A stretch of 49,283 nucleotides of DNA from Evernia prunastri (GCA_003184365.1 NKYR01000022.1:315975-365257); one strand, 5' to 3'; positions 34,561 to 46,429 are shown, counted from the first letter of the stretch. Notes: generated from the letters alone by a model not told the origin. Numbers and translations: made by a program.

Positions 34561-35251
34561 ATGCTCGACATAATACTCATCGCCATCCGCGCCGTCCAAG
34601 CTCTCTTCGCCATCATAGTCCTAGGCCTCACCGCCCATGGTACGACCTTCTCCCCTAACTCTCACCTCACTCGTCCACCCCATACCCTATCCCCCCAAAC
34701 CAGAGCGCAGCTAACACACACACCCCCTCACAGTCGCATCCATCGGCGACACGCCCTCCTCCGACAGCTTCATGCTCTTCACCGCCATCTGGACCCTCCT
34801 CATCCTCATCTACCTCGCCCTGGCCCCGCGCTTCTTCTCCGCCTTCGCCCACCCCATGGCCATGCTCGCCCTCGACGCCCTCACCATGATCTTCTGGTTC
34901 GCGGCCTTCATCGCCCTCGCCGTCTTCCACCACCGCGCCGAGGAGGTGGTTTTCGGCGACGGGTTCGGGGACTACTACAAGGGGTGCTCGCTCGCGGGCG
35001 GGTACTGCGGGGAGATCGAGGCAGCGGCCGTGTTCGGCGCGTTGGAGTGGTGAGTTTTGGCACCTCTCTCTCTGAGCATTGGGGAGGGGATCCGCTGCAG
35101 CGCTTGAGCTGACTGTGTATGTGTGTTTCTTAGGGCCCTCTTCGTCGCTACCACTGCGCTATTGGCGCTCGAGTTCATGCGCGGTCGTGGCGGCAGGTCG
35201 TCCAAGACTGCCGGGGGACCTTCGACGTTCGCACCCACGACCCAGGTCTAG
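34561..35251 (+). CDS. MARVEL-domain integral membrane protein
   Basis: Three exons: 34561-34639, 34734-35049 and 35134-35251. They total 513 bp (170 aa). Both introns (94 and 84 bp) are GT-AG and keep phase. The protein has four hydrophobic segments: LDIILIAIRAVQALFAIIVL (about 2-21), FMLFTAIWTLLILIYLAL (about 38-56), AMLALDALTMIFWFAAFIAL (about 68-88) and ALFVATTALLALEFM (about 132-147). Short loops and a Cys-containing loop (CSLAGGYCGEIEAA) precede the last helix. This four-helix plan is that of fungal MARVEL proteins, which sit in plasma-membrane or vesicle domains. The C-terminus is short, basic and Ser/Thr-rich. No specific partner can be inferred. Confidence 0.85.
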
Positions 35252-35932
35252 AGGCAGGGGAGGCGATTCTGACAGGAAACCCCTACATAAAGCGCAGCTC
35301 CTTAGCTCCCCGTGCATATTCCGAAGGCGTTCCAAGCGTGAGCGAGCGATGATCATGACTGTCTTTTTCTATTCTTTCGTTCTCGATACCCGCTCTGTAT
35401 ATTGCACGCCGGCTGCAAAGCCCAGTCTACATACCTTTGCTGAGAGGACTTTCCTTGGTGCAAAGTGGCCATGTATACCATGTGTAAATGCTCTTTGAGG
35501 TTGAATATATCTGCCCGTTAAATAGCTAATTGATCTGGATCAGTAATGCACATAGGTTCCGCATCATGAGTGGATATCCTCGTCCATGAATCCTACGTTT
35601 ATCCATAGATAATCGAATCCTTCATAGTGATCCCCCAGTCATGGATTGGGCAAATATCCACCAGTAATACGTACATACCCATCAATGCTACGTATCTTTC
35701 CGTGGACAGAATGGCTTGTGAAGATGGACAATGACGATTAACGCTACTACTGCTGCTACTCTATCGTCACTACTCCTTCGACCTCTCCTAATCCTTCGAG
35801 CTATTGTTCGTTCAACTACTACTCTTATTAGAGATCGAGCGCCTAAAACACAATGAACGACCTCTCGTGCTGAGGAGTCGAAGAGCTAAATTCGACTAGC
35901 GGAAAAGGACGACATGGGGATCTCTGTCTGAG
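35252..35932. other. Downstream region of the MARVEL gene, no gene seen
   Basis: Unique-looking intergenic sequence. A 139-codon plus frame begins inside the second MARVEL intron and runs through the 3' UTR; it shows no domain and is treated as a shadow. Confidence 0.5.
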
Positions 35933-36030
35933 TATCACCTTGTGCGGTGGTAAGTCACACCCGACCCCGGAACTACCCGGATAGCGCACCCCCCAGGGTA
36001 GGGTGTGACTTACCACCGCACAAGGTGATA
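35933..36030 (-). mobile_element. 98-bp foldback MITE, copy 2
   Basis: Same length and family as 28267-28364 but in opposite orientation: the loop reads ACTACCCGGATAGCGCACC here and its reverse complement there. Ends are TATCACC...GGTGATA. About 89 of 98 positions match copy 1. The arms are perfectly paired for the first 30 bp. Confidence 0.85.
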
Positions 36031-36652
36031 AGCGTTTGACATCTGGAAGAAGAATGGAAAGAAAGATGATTAGAAGGAATAGATACGTGTGCTGAGGATT
36101 TGCGAGTGTTGTTGGTGGTAGATGCGGTCGAAAAACAAGGGCAGTGGCGGGATATTTTTTACTCGAAAAGGCCCTCACCGGGAAGATTTGGAAAGACTGA
36201 GTACACCTCAATATTAGACTCTCGGTGAAAGAATACTTGGTAAGATCGAAGACTGAGTTAGATATGTAGTTTGAAAGAACGTGCCGAGTGTATCTTTGGG
36301 TGAATACTTCGCATGAAGAAACGGAGTATATCCTCATTAATCTGGAAGACCGAAATATGTAGCGAAACTGAGTATTCTTATGAATTCCTAGGACGGAAAC
36401 AGGCTATATGATTGATCGATTTTGCGTTAATCCATGACTGGTGCATCACCATGAATGATATATATAGTCCATGGACGGTGTGAGATATCCGTGGACAAAT
36501 ATAGTCCACCTATGATGCGGAATACATACCATCACGAGCCCTTTTCAGACCTATGAGCCCTCGTCAGAGCCGCCAGTATTTCGCCCCTCCTCCGCGTTAT
36601 TGCTGATCCTCTTACACACTGAGAGGGTCCCCGGTTCCGGCCACAATGTCCA
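36031..36652. other. Intergenic, no gene seen
   Basis: Repeated short words (AAGACTGAGT, GTCCATGGACGG/GTCCACC) but no domain. A long minus frame that crosses the MITE is an artefact of the MITE's open composition. Confidence 0.5.
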
Positions 36653-38010
36653 TCAAGTGTGGACTGTGATCCGTGCGCCCGTCACCGAAGGGTCTTTGTC
36701 GCTGTCGTACCTGCCAAGGCTATCGAGTGGTGCATACTTCTCGCAGAGATAGCACATGTCATTATAGGCCCTATCCGGGAGCGTCAGTTGGGCTGGACGA
36801 CGGTTCGAGGTCGCGGACATCTTCCGAGCGGGTTCTACTCACGTTTGCCGCGTGATGTTTCCAGGATGACCCCCGGAATAATTGAGGTTGTACTTGAGGC
36901 TGTAAAGTCTGTTTCGATCATCCCATTCTTCTAGAGGCTCCGCTGCTTTATAATTTCGCCGGTAGCTCATTGAATACACATCTGCTCGAAAGAACTGACC
37001 CCACTGGCATCTCCAAATACCTAGTTCCATCTCATTGTGGGCGTAGTAGGATCCCGCGTCGTACAAGATCACGTCCCCGGTCTCGAGAAGCGTCCCTACG
37101 TTCCCTGGTGTTGGTCGTAAGCGTGGAACCACAAGCATGCGGACTTGAATTGGTACCCTCCCAGCAATCGCCATGGATCAGGCTCGGCTTCAGCTCGCGG
37201 CCTTCGGACTGCAAAACGCCGTGGGATGACGCCGCTGATCACTTGCTTAGCTGCAGCTTCCAATTCCGGCCATACGCCGTTGGACTCAGTGTCCAACTTC
37301 AAGACCCCTTGCAGCAGTTTTGCGAAAAACACAGCCCAGCTCGCCTCCCAGGCGACAGTGTGTGGTAACTTGCCGTCGCACGTGGTGACTGGAAACCCGA
37401 ACATTCCACAGGGCGATTTGCTCTTACGGTGCATCTCTGCTAGCCGGGCGGTGAACTGCGCGGGTTCGGGCGCAGAGGTGTCCATGTCCACAAAGTCGGA
37501 GAGGAAAAAGTAAGTATCCGGTGAAGAGACTTTGTATTTTCCCCAGTCGTGGGGCGTAGGCACCAACTCAGGCATGAGCGCGTGAATGGTTGTAACTGAG
37601 GTAAATTCGCCGAGCATCATCGTCTTGCCATGGTCCTCGCTTGCACACTGTGCTTGCAGTCACTCTCAGCACGTATTCTGGAAGGGGCGAGGGGCTGGTT
37701 CAAGGGGGAAACTGGGGCTCCATCAGGTCCAGACCTTCAGAAAGTATCGTTTCGGTGTCCCGTCTGGAAGTATAGCCGAGATCCTGCCAGTAATGGTCCA
37801 AGCGGAGTAACCATACGCTTCTGCTGAAACGACCTTTGTGCCTTTGGGCATGGCTACTCGTACAATGAATCAACGTGTGATGATGAAGGATTTGCAAAGC
37901 CCACCTTCGAGTACAGCCTCGTCGAATGGGAAGTCGCCCTGAATGCCTTCAAGACTGTGACTTGCAGCAATGCTTTCATTGTTGAGGAGTGCGTGAACGG
38001 CCTTGGACAT
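36653..38010 (-). CDS. Fructosamine/ketosamine-3-kinase family protein with a one-base frameshift
   Basis: Five exons on the minus strand: 38010-37905, 37853-37735, 37647-37157, 37104-36843 and 36770-36653. The start is MSKAVHALLN. Family landmarks are AMPKGTKVVSAEAYGYSAW, RYFLK (N-lobe Lys), MLGEFTSV, the catalytic LIHGDCWEGN across the third intron, ILYDAGSYYAHNEMELG (metal-binding Asp), EEWDDRNRLYSLKYNL and NDMCYLCEKYAP. The enzymes phosphorylate sugar-modified lysines (or related amines), leading to deglycation. Exon 3 contains one extra base: the A-run 37213-37216 has four bases where three would restore the frame, giving about 364 aa. This is either a sequencing error in a short homopolymer or a real null allele. 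Intron 2 has a weaker GTCTGG donor. Confidence 0.85.
37213..37216 (-). other. Frameshift site in the kinase gene
   Basis: A run of four A (TTTT on the coding strand) changes the frame between the VISGVIPR frame and the LQSEGRELKPS frame. Both frames are unmistakably family-like on their own side. Confidence 0.7.
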
Positions 38011-38644
38011 TATTGATAGATAGTATTATGATTGAGTGCGTATGAGGGTTGGCAGTGTCTGGACGCGTTGGACGAGATGACGGCTGCTTAAAACTGGATT
38101 CATGCTCGAAAATTGTGGGGAAAAGGGCGGAAGGCATGATAAGTATCGGGGGATTATTGTGCTCGTAACAACACACAGTAATAAGGTACTCGAATAGGTA
38201 GGTAGCTAGGTATGTACGGAGTATGTAAAGCGATAAACCGTTGCCAACTTGAACGAGTGGGTGGGGCGCGTATGTACGAGTACTTCGAGCGGAACGAATC
38301 CGAAGACGCCCGGAACCCAATAAGAATAGGAATGAGTGCGTAGAACCAATAACTAGGAGAAATACATGTGCGCACTGGTGCACCCTGCATCACATGTAAG
38401 CGCTAAGGTCTAAGCTGCACTTTCTCTTCCTTTTTCCACTTACACCCTCACACCCTCTTCTACACTTGCCCCCCCCCAGGCTGGGTCTCGAACCTGCAGG
38501 GGGGCCACACTAATCCAATCTTCCAACGCCCAGTCTGGTGGGGGTTCCCAGAGCCCCAAAATGCCTATCGAGCAACCTTCTTGACATCGTCAGTGCCCAA
38601 TGTATGTATGACAATCGTCCAGCACTGCGACTGTGGTCACAATC
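38011..38644. other. Divergent promoter region with a tRNA-like remnant
   Basis: This 634-bp interval separates the kinase (leftward) from the NLR (rightward) and should hold both promoters. At 38468-38545 the minus strand has an A-box-like TGGATTAGTGTGG and a B-box GGTTCGAGACC within a C/G-rich foldback, but only about 10 bp apart, too close for a tRNA. Confidence 0.4.
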
Positions 38645-41600
38645 ATGGTACGCATTGCGCTCTTCCCTCAACTCTTACTACTAACTAGAGTTGAGTAGTT
38701 CAAAGATCGCTTCAGTTTCCGAAGGAAAGGGTCGAAAGATGCTGATGCCGCAGAATCAGAGCGTCCCTCGCCGCCTCCGTATAGGCATTCAGACGAGTCG
38801 ATACCAAAACCACAACTGGGTACGACGCACCAAGCTGGTATACTAAGTTTTTAAGTTTGATAACTTCATCCTGGCTAAAGCAGCGGACTTGTAGATCGTT
38901 TCACAGGGCACCGAACCCTGACTGCCCCATCCACCGATTCAGAAGCATCCAAAGCGCGCAGTAAGAGTCCCTCAACGTTAGCAGATCCTCTCGGTCTACG
39001 AGTTCTCTATGACCCCAAGCATGGCCGCAAAGCCGACATAATCTTTGTCCATGGCCTCGGAGGGACCAGCCGCCTTACATGGTCCAAAGGCAAAGACCTT
39101 GATCTTTTTTGGCCGTTGAAGTTCTTACCGCTGGAGCCGGACATCTGCGAAGCAAGAATTATGACCTTCGGATACAATGGAAGTTTCCTTCGAGCGAGTA
39201 CCAAAAACTCAGCCACCGTTTTGGATTTTGCCAAGGACTTACTCTACGACTTGAAGTATGCAGAGGGTGAGGACAGGCAAGAGCTTCAGATTGGCAACGT
39301 CAGCTCCTCAAATGAAGTCCATAAGTGCGGCGCTGACTGGTTATAAGGTACCGATCATTTTTCTGGTGCATTCGATGGGAGGCCTCATTGTCAAAGAAGT
39401 GGGTAGATCTTCTCCCACGCCATGACATGAACCTAGTCACTAAAGCCCAATAGGCGTACATGCAAGGTCAATATGATCCGGAATACAAAGCTATTGTTGA
39501 CTCTATCTCCGCTATCATCTTCCTTTCAACTCCTCACCGAGGTACCAACCTCGCGGAAACTCTCAATCGCATTCTGCAAGCCTCAGTCATCTCTTCATCT
39601 AAGCAATTCATTGCCGAGCTCACAAAAAATTCTTTCACTTTGCAAAAGCTTAACGAGCAATTCCGGCATGTCGCACCCAAACTTGATATAGTGTCATTTT
39701 ATGAGACGCAAATGACCCCAATCGGTATGAATAGAAACAAAATTGTGAGCGATGAAAATCCTGTCGGATGTTTATGGCTTGCTAATATGGCTATAGATGG
39801 TGCTTGAACGGGACTCCTCGGTGCTCGGCTATCCTGGTGAGATATCTCGAGCGTTAGATGCCGATCACCACGGTGTATGCAAGTTTGAGAGTCCAGAAGA
39901 TCCCCTCTACATCACTGTGCGGAATGTGATCAAGTCCCTTGTCAGTAGACTTCAAATACAACGTAAGTCTACAAGTCCTTCCAAAAAACTTATGAATTCT
40001 TACCTCACAGAAGCTTCTGGCAACTTTTCAAATCCGTCCAAGAATGACGATTTACGCGAGATTGAGACACTGCTTGCAGTATCAGAGCCACCAGATGTAG
40101 ACTACATTTTCTACAGGGACCGTTGGGTACCAAATACGTGTGGGTGGATACTCGAGCAAGATGGTTTCCAAGAGTGGGTGAAGGACCCGACTGCTAAAAC
40201 TAGGATTCTATGGCTTCATGGCCTCGCAGCTAGCGGCAAATCTGTTCTATCATCATTCATCATTAACCATTTGGTTCAATCCGGGCTTTCGTGCCAGTAC
40301 TTCTTTATTCGATTCAGCGATCGGAAAAAAAGGTCTCTGAGCTCTCTTTTGAGATCTATTGCTTTTCAAGTTGCCCAAAGCCTCCCAGATTTTCGACAGA
40401 GCTTAGTGAGACTAATTGAAGAGGCTACAAAACTCGAAACTGCGGATGCCCAAACGATATGGCAACGTATCTTCAAATCCGTACTTTGCAAGATCCGCAT
40501 CGATGCTCCTCTTTATTGGGTGATCGATGGTCTTGACAAGTCTGACAACTCTCGCTCGTTCATCAAGATGATATCGGAAGCAGACTTTACGTCTTTACCT
40601 ATTAGAGTTTTTGTGACCAGTCGCACGACCCAATCATTGTCATCCTCTTTTCAGAAGCTGTCAAAAGACGTACAACTGGATATCATCACTTACGAGGGAA
40701 AATCTAACGACATTCGATCTTATACTGACCAAGAATTGGAAGTGTCTGGCGACGAGAAGTTCCAAACAAGAGTAAAAGATCAGATCCTGGAAAGAGCCAG
40801 TGGTAATTTCCTTTGGGTGCATCTTGCGGTACAGAGGGTAAACCATTGTCACACGATAGCAAATGTCGAGAGTGCCCTCCGACAGATGCCACCTGGAATG
40901 GAAGCATTATATGACGGTATGGCTCATTCAATGGTTGCTCATCCACAAGGAGAGGACAAACAGCTTGCTTCTAGGATCCTGGCTTGGATAACCTGCGGAT
41001 TACGTATACTGACTGTTGAGGAACTCTCAGTGGCTCTGGAAGATGGAGTCCCAAGGCCGCTTGATCTACAGCGATCGATTGGTGATCTATGCGGCGGGTT
41101 TGTTGTCGTTGACAATGGCGGGAATGTTGGCATGGTCCACCAGACCGCGCGCGAATACTTGCTCAGCGACCAAGGGCGGCCTTTCGCTGTCGATCAAAAG
41201 TCTGCGCACGAACAAATGTTCTTACGGTGTATGCTTTGTTTGACGGACTTAGGCCTACGGTCTAAGATAAATCGAAGACAAATCCCCGCCTTCTTGGACT
41301 ATGCTACGACGTCATGGTTTCATCATCTTATTTGGAGTAATCATGACTCGACGCAGACTTTGGAGGCTCTCATTAAATTTCTCAAAGGGCCATCGGTCTT
41401 GACATGGATACAAGCTTTAGCACAGGCCAATCGTCTGCGTACAATGGTCCTCGCATCCACACAACTATCTGCTTTCGTCGTGAAACGTAAAAAATGGGTC
41501 TCTGATGCGACTCCATTGGAGGACCAATCCCAGTTGTACGCTGTTCTGGAAGCCTGGGCAATAGACTTCGTCAAAGTCGTTGGAAAATTTGGATCTAATC

Positions 41601-43957
41601 TTGTCAGGAACCCAGACTCAATATACAAGCTGATCCCACCCTTCTGTCCTCACGATTCTGCACTGTATCGGCAATTTGGGAAAAAGGAATCTAGCAGTCT
41701 CATGATCAGTGGCTTCTTGCAATCTAGCTGGGATGATTCTTTAGCTCGAATGTCCTTTGGCTCTGGCACGCACGCTATAGCGGTCCTGGCAGCTGGCGGG
41801 CGAATTGCCATTCTTAACCCCTTGGGTGTGGTCCTTGTGCACTATGCCTCCACGTGCGAAGAGACTCGGCGGATTACGCACGGTGAACGAGTGCTCAAAA
41901 TGTACCTCAACTCGTCTGGAACATTGCTTGTTACATATGGCTATGTCACTACAAAGGTGTGGAATGTTTTGTCGGGGAAGTGTGTCGCATCAGCTCCGAA
42001 CCCGCGAAGTCGGCCGCGTCCCCATTCAATCGTTCTTACTGAAGACGACGATCGAGTCTTGCTAGGATTTGATGATCGCAGAGTTCGTTCGCTAAGATTG
42101 AGCGAGCCTACAAAAACATGGGAAGTGATTGCGCACATCGACGAGCAACCATTGGAAGGTACGATTGTGAACTCTCCAACCTGTATGGCTCTAAGTCGTG
42201 ACGGACATCACGTTGCGCTTGGATATCGAGGTCATCCTGTGACTGTCTGGGAACTCGAAGGACCCGAGCTGGTAGGGCGTTGTCTGCGTGTGTTCGACAG
42301 TTCGACTCAAAGTAACGCTTCTCACGCTTGGGGAGAGGTCACAAGATTGTCTTGGCACCCCTACACTGGCGAAGTAATTGGGCTATACCTGGAAGGGGTC
42401 ATCTTTAGGTGGCACCCATATCACGATGAGACTCAAGAGGTTCATGCAGGTGCGAACTCCTTCGCCGTCAGCCAGGACGCTAAATGTCTTGCCACAGGAG
42501 ATCCAAATGGTATTGTCAAGCTATTCAGCATGGCAGACTTTAGTCTTGTCTATCAATTCGCTTCTCAAGATCCAGTCTTTGATCTTTGCTTTGCTCCAGA
42601 TTCTCGGCGTCTCTACGACGTTCGTGGTTCTCATAGTAACGTCTGGGAGCCTAACGCTCTGATAAGGTTATCCGAGTCGACCGAAGCAAGTGACGATGGC
42701 CTCAGTGTGAGAAGTTTGGGTTCACAGTCCACAATGCTCAGAAATATGCCCGGAAAGATCGATCCTGTCGCTGCTCTGGCAACTCAGCCTAGTGGGCGTT
42801 TATATTGTTCCGGAACGGAAAGTGGGCTCATTGAGATCTTCGAGGCCGGTTACGGCAACATCGGCGAGCTGAGGAGGTCGAAAGGCTTCATGGGAATCGA
42901 GCACGTGGTCTGGAGCAACGATGGAAGACTCGTCGCCTTTGCAGATCTGTGCGGGAGACTCTTCGTCAAATCTGTGCTGCATAGTGCTGGGTCTGGGGCA
43001 TCATTGACCGTTGAGGCCAAGCTTCAGATGACAATGGATGTCACTGAAGGAGCCATCCGTCAAATTATGTTCCATCCCGACTCTGATCGATTATTGGTAT
43101 ACAACTCTTCAGCGTTGACCATTATCTCGCTCGCTGCACAGTCCATTGTGACATCGCAACAGTTGGAAGCGCCAAGAGATAACTATAAGTGGACCAATCA
43201 CCCATGGGATCAAAACACTCTACTCGCTTTCGGTCCTCGCACAATCCATGTCTGGAGCTGGGAAGGGCTGGCCGAGACGGCCACATTGAGATACGACTGC
43301 TCGATTATAAGTCAAGAAGATACTATGTCCCGCAGCCGGATGTCTTCCTCGACAAATCTTTGGGAATCCAAGGAAAGCATCGACAGACTACTGATTACAG
43401 CGGACAATACCTGTGTTCTAGTTCAATGCTCGTCTCCCAGTTCCCAAGCTCAAAAGCAGAAGGACACGCTTCTATTTGATGTTGGGAGCATCCCAGTCGC
43501 TGCAATCTTTGATTTATCGTCTCATAGCGCACATAAGTACCCCCAGTCGCGAGAGAGTCCGGTCTCGAGCCCTCATGCTGGCTCCACCGGATCCCCTAAG
43601 TCACCTACAATCTCCATGAACGACCCCGAGCAAATCCAGTCCATCCTACTGCCACCAGAGCTCGTCTCCTGCATTGAGATCCCGCTAGCATTTCTCTCAC
43701 GCGACCGCCTAGTCTTCCTAGACCATAACTTCTGGCTCTGCTCATGGCGTCTGCCACTACCATCCAAGAACAAATCTCGGCGGCCCAGCGGTACACTCGA
43801 TGGGAGCACGGCAGAGATCAAGCGGCACTATTTCTTACCAAGCGACTGGATCAGCCCTGACTCGGTAGCTTTGTGTACCGTCATGGCAGATGGGACACTG
43901 CTCTGTCCACGGAAGGGCGATGTTGCTGTCGTGAAGTGTGCAGCGTTGAGAAATTAG
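38645..43957 (+). CDS. NLR-type STAND protein: alpha/beta-hydrolase - NACHT - WD40-like repeats
   Basis: Six exons: 38645-38647, 38699-38819, 38907-39298, 39348-39398, 39454-39744 and 39797-43957. They total 5019 bp (1672 aa), with all junctions in phase. The first exon holds only the ATG; GTACGC...CTAAC...TAG follows. The N-terminal hydrolase domain has IIFVHGLGGT (about 86-95), the nucleophile elbow LVHSMGGL (Ser181) and STPHRGTNLAETL. The NACHT domain has Walker A GLAASGKS (about 428-435), a Walker B VIDGLDKSD (about 528) and FVTSR. The C-terminal 700 residues form decayed-looking WD40-type blades (TKVWNVLSGKCV, HPVTVWELEG). In fungi such cytosolic receptors sense ligands through the repeats and signal through the N-terminal enzyme, often in incompatibility or cell death. 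Odd: the usual acidic residue after LD in Walker B is Lys. No stops or RIP signature. Confidence 0.9.
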
Positions 43958-44240
43958 AGAAGGATGGCGCTCTCAGCCGATCGGTTGTCCTCTGGGGTTG
44001 TATATACCATATGCAGCTAACGCCCACGCGCTGTGGAGCACTCGCACGGACTTCTGCGCTACCAAGGCAGCACAAAAGACGCAAGGCTGAAACGTCAGAA
44101 AAGAGTCACTAGTGGTTGGCGAATGCGTAACCTTAGAGATCCCATACATAATATAGGTCTGCGCTTTGGCATGGGTGGCATTCTAATTGACGATCTCTTC
44201 TTGTGCCGAAGCTCACAGCCCTTCTACACCGCCTACCCAT
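43958..44240. other. Convergent 3' region between the NLR and the MYND gene
   Basis: 283 bp between two stop codons; it must hold both 3' UTRs. Nothing else seen. Confidence 0.6.
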
Positions 44241-45011
44241 CTACCAAGCAACCGGCACCCTCGTCCCATAAACCCTCTCCGCCAACAGTCGAAACTTCAT
44301 CGGCATCAAGAAATCCTGATACCGCATCATGACCCAGTGCCCATTAACCTTCGGCGCCAGCGCGCCCGTCTCCGCCGCCTTGGCCGCCAACCTCTCGCAT
44401 TCCCTCCTCTTCTCCCGGCACCACCACCCAGGCAGCAGACCCTTCCTCATCTCCGCCAAATCCAAAAAGCGCTCGAACTCGCTCCAACTGCCCTCCCGCG
44501 GCCTTGCCTGCGACTCGCACGACGCACCCTCGGCGGCAGCGGTGAGCTTGAAGCAATCGACCACGCGCAAGTCATACGCATCATCGAGAATCTCGTACAC
44601 GGCTCGTTCCGGGAATCCGTGCAGGAAGTCTGGCGGCAGGAGGCTTCGGAAGAAGGTGCGCTCGGCGTCGGTCATGGTGTCGAGGATGCTGGCGCCGCAG
44701 GTCCGTTTGTGGGCGGGCCAGTCGGTTTCCTGGCAGGCGTGGGAGCAGTAGGTGCGGGTTGCACAACGGCTGCAGGTGAGGAAGGGGAGGGAGAGGCCGG
44801 TGTCGGTTTTTGAGCAGGTGGTGCAGGTTTTGGTGGGCGGGTCCATTGGGTGGGCGGGTGTGGGTGGGTTTGAGGTTGTGGTGGTGGTTGTGGGGCGGAG
44901 TCTGGGGTTTTTTTGCACAGTGTGAGGATGGGCTTGCTGGAGGAGGACGAATCTGTCGGTTTGGACGGTTGGCTGATGCGTGGATGTGAGACGAGTTGAT
45001 GGTGTCGGCAT
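44241..45011 (-). CDS. MYND-type zinc-finger protein
   Basis: A single 256-codon frame on the minus strand. The MYND finger is complete: Cys63, Cys66, Cys80, Cys83, Cys89, Cys93, His101 and Cys105, with the hallmark TYCSHACQETDWPAHKRTC ending. MYND fingers bind two zinc ions and usually mediate protein contacts, often in transcriptional repressors or chromatin factors. The remaining 150 residues (DAERTFFRSLLPPDF ... WVMMRYQDFL) are typical of short fungal MYND proteins of unknown function. The first 55 residues are Thr/Pro-rich low complexity, so the true start may be Met56 (44844-44846), giving 201 aa. No intron is needed. Confidence 0.8.
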   Translation of the reverse strand: MPTPSTRLTSTHQPTVQTDRFVLLQQAHPHTVQKNPRLRPTTTTTTSNPPTPAHPMDPPTKTCTTCSKTDTGLSLPFLTCSRCATRTYCSHACQETDWPAHKRTCGASILDTMTDAERTFFRSLLPPDFLHGFPERAVYEILDDAYDLRVVDCFKLTAAAEGASCESQARPREGSWSEFERFLDLAEMRKGLLPGWWCREKRRECERLAAKAAETGALAPKVNGHWVMMRYQDFLMPMKFRLLAERVYGTRVPVAW

Positions 45012-46331
45012 GTGAGTTGCTAATGTTGAATGCTCCTGCTACAGTCAGTGTACCTGGTATCAATGACAGAGTCTAAATTTACGCGATGTTTTCGAACGTG
45101 AGCAACTTCTCCAAGGACATAAAATTGCGACTTTGTAGAGAGCCGTAGGCCAGCCACTCCTACTGAGAGACTGTACTTTGAGTAAGGCGCGTCAAAATTG
45201 ATACAGTTCAGGTCATCGTATAAAAAGCCGGATGTTGATGACTCGATCTGGCCAAAGGCTATGATTTTGCATCATCTGCACGCAGGATCAATGAAAATTA
45301 AAAGGAAGGACGCCATTATATGGCCGGCGTCTGATCAAAACAATAGAGATGTAATTGACGAATGATTCGCGGCATCTACATTCCTCAGCTTAGGTGTCAA
45401 ATCCCGCGCGTCGGAACCCCCAAACTCCCTCTGAACCTTTTCAACTCATCCTCACTTACCAAGTCTTCGCAGCATGGCCTTCGCAGCATGGCCTTCGCAG
45501 CATGGTCTTCATCAACAAATCCTAAGGAGTCAAATGAGAACCAAACGGACCAAACGCGTGTTTTTGACAATTGAAAGTACCGTCATCCTTCCCCAGAGCT
45601 CGTCTCATCTTCTACGAAGCGAGAGCTAAACACCATGTTCCCACTCAAAATCACAAGTACCCCAAAGGTCAATTACACAGCCTCACCCTGAAATGATCTT
45701 GCATCAGACCTCTTCCAGTCTGGCGGCAAGGGTATCGAAGTCCGACCCATTGCGAGGGCCGCATGTTTCTAGGTTGGGCTATGAGATGCGAAGGCGCGCA
45801 CAGCGGCTCTGGAGTGCCGTACTAGGGGCAAAGATACGGAACATGAACGAGTTGCTGAACGTTACTTTGATTTGCAAGGCTTGGATAGCCCCGTTGCCGA
45901 CCTGGTGGGAGACTCGGAGCAAGGTTACAACTTGAGAGACATGTTGTTGTACTCGTATGTTGATTCGGGAAGCTCGCATGAGAGGCGAAGCAGAAGAAGG
46001 ATGACATGACTCATTGACGAAGTAGAATCCGCGATTAGCTGACAGACTCTGCCACGCTGTATGAGATTTCACGCGGGATAACTTGTCAAACACTGCATGT
46101 AGGTAGCTTTTCACGAATAGCATTAGTAAAGAGGTCAGATATCAATGACCCAGATGCAGACGGCCAATCCGTCAAATATACTTTCTTTCTCATCTGACAA
46201 AATCCTCGACGTCTCTTAGCCATTGCCATTCCCCGGACCCTTCTCCCAAAGACTCCACTTCACACCACAGCCATGTCGTAGAACGGGTGTTGGTCCATTT
46301 GCTCAACTGTCCCCCGGAGACGAATACTACT
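45012..46331. other. Long intergenic region, no gene seen
   Basis: About 1.3 kb between the MYND start and the stop of the NB-ARC gene. Short frames on both strands show no domain. It should contain the MYND promoter. A small tandem repeat is at 45465-45506. Confidence 0.5.
45465..45506 (+). repeat. 14-bp tandem repeat, three units
   Basis: CTTCGCAGCATGGC repeats three times head to tail, the last unit with one substitution (GGT). Confidence 0.8.
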
Positions 46332-46429
46332 TCAATCATGAGCACCCGCAGCGATTAACAATTCTCTCATCCGGGTCCAATCTTCATCTATACTTCGAAC
46401 CCTTGTCGCTTGCATCGCCGTACCCAAAA

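Noticed and set aside
34477..35112. 211-codon plus frame, Arg/His/Pro-rich, over the MARVEL gene
   Set aside because: Out of frame with the MARVEL exons and reads through its introns; compositional artefact of GC-rich coding DNA.
35843..36337. 164-codon minus frame
   Set aside because: Runs across MITE copy 2 and has no recognisable domain.
44187..44813. 208-codon plus frame opposite the MYND gene
   Set aside because: Antisense shadow; the minus frame has the complete zinc-finger pattern.
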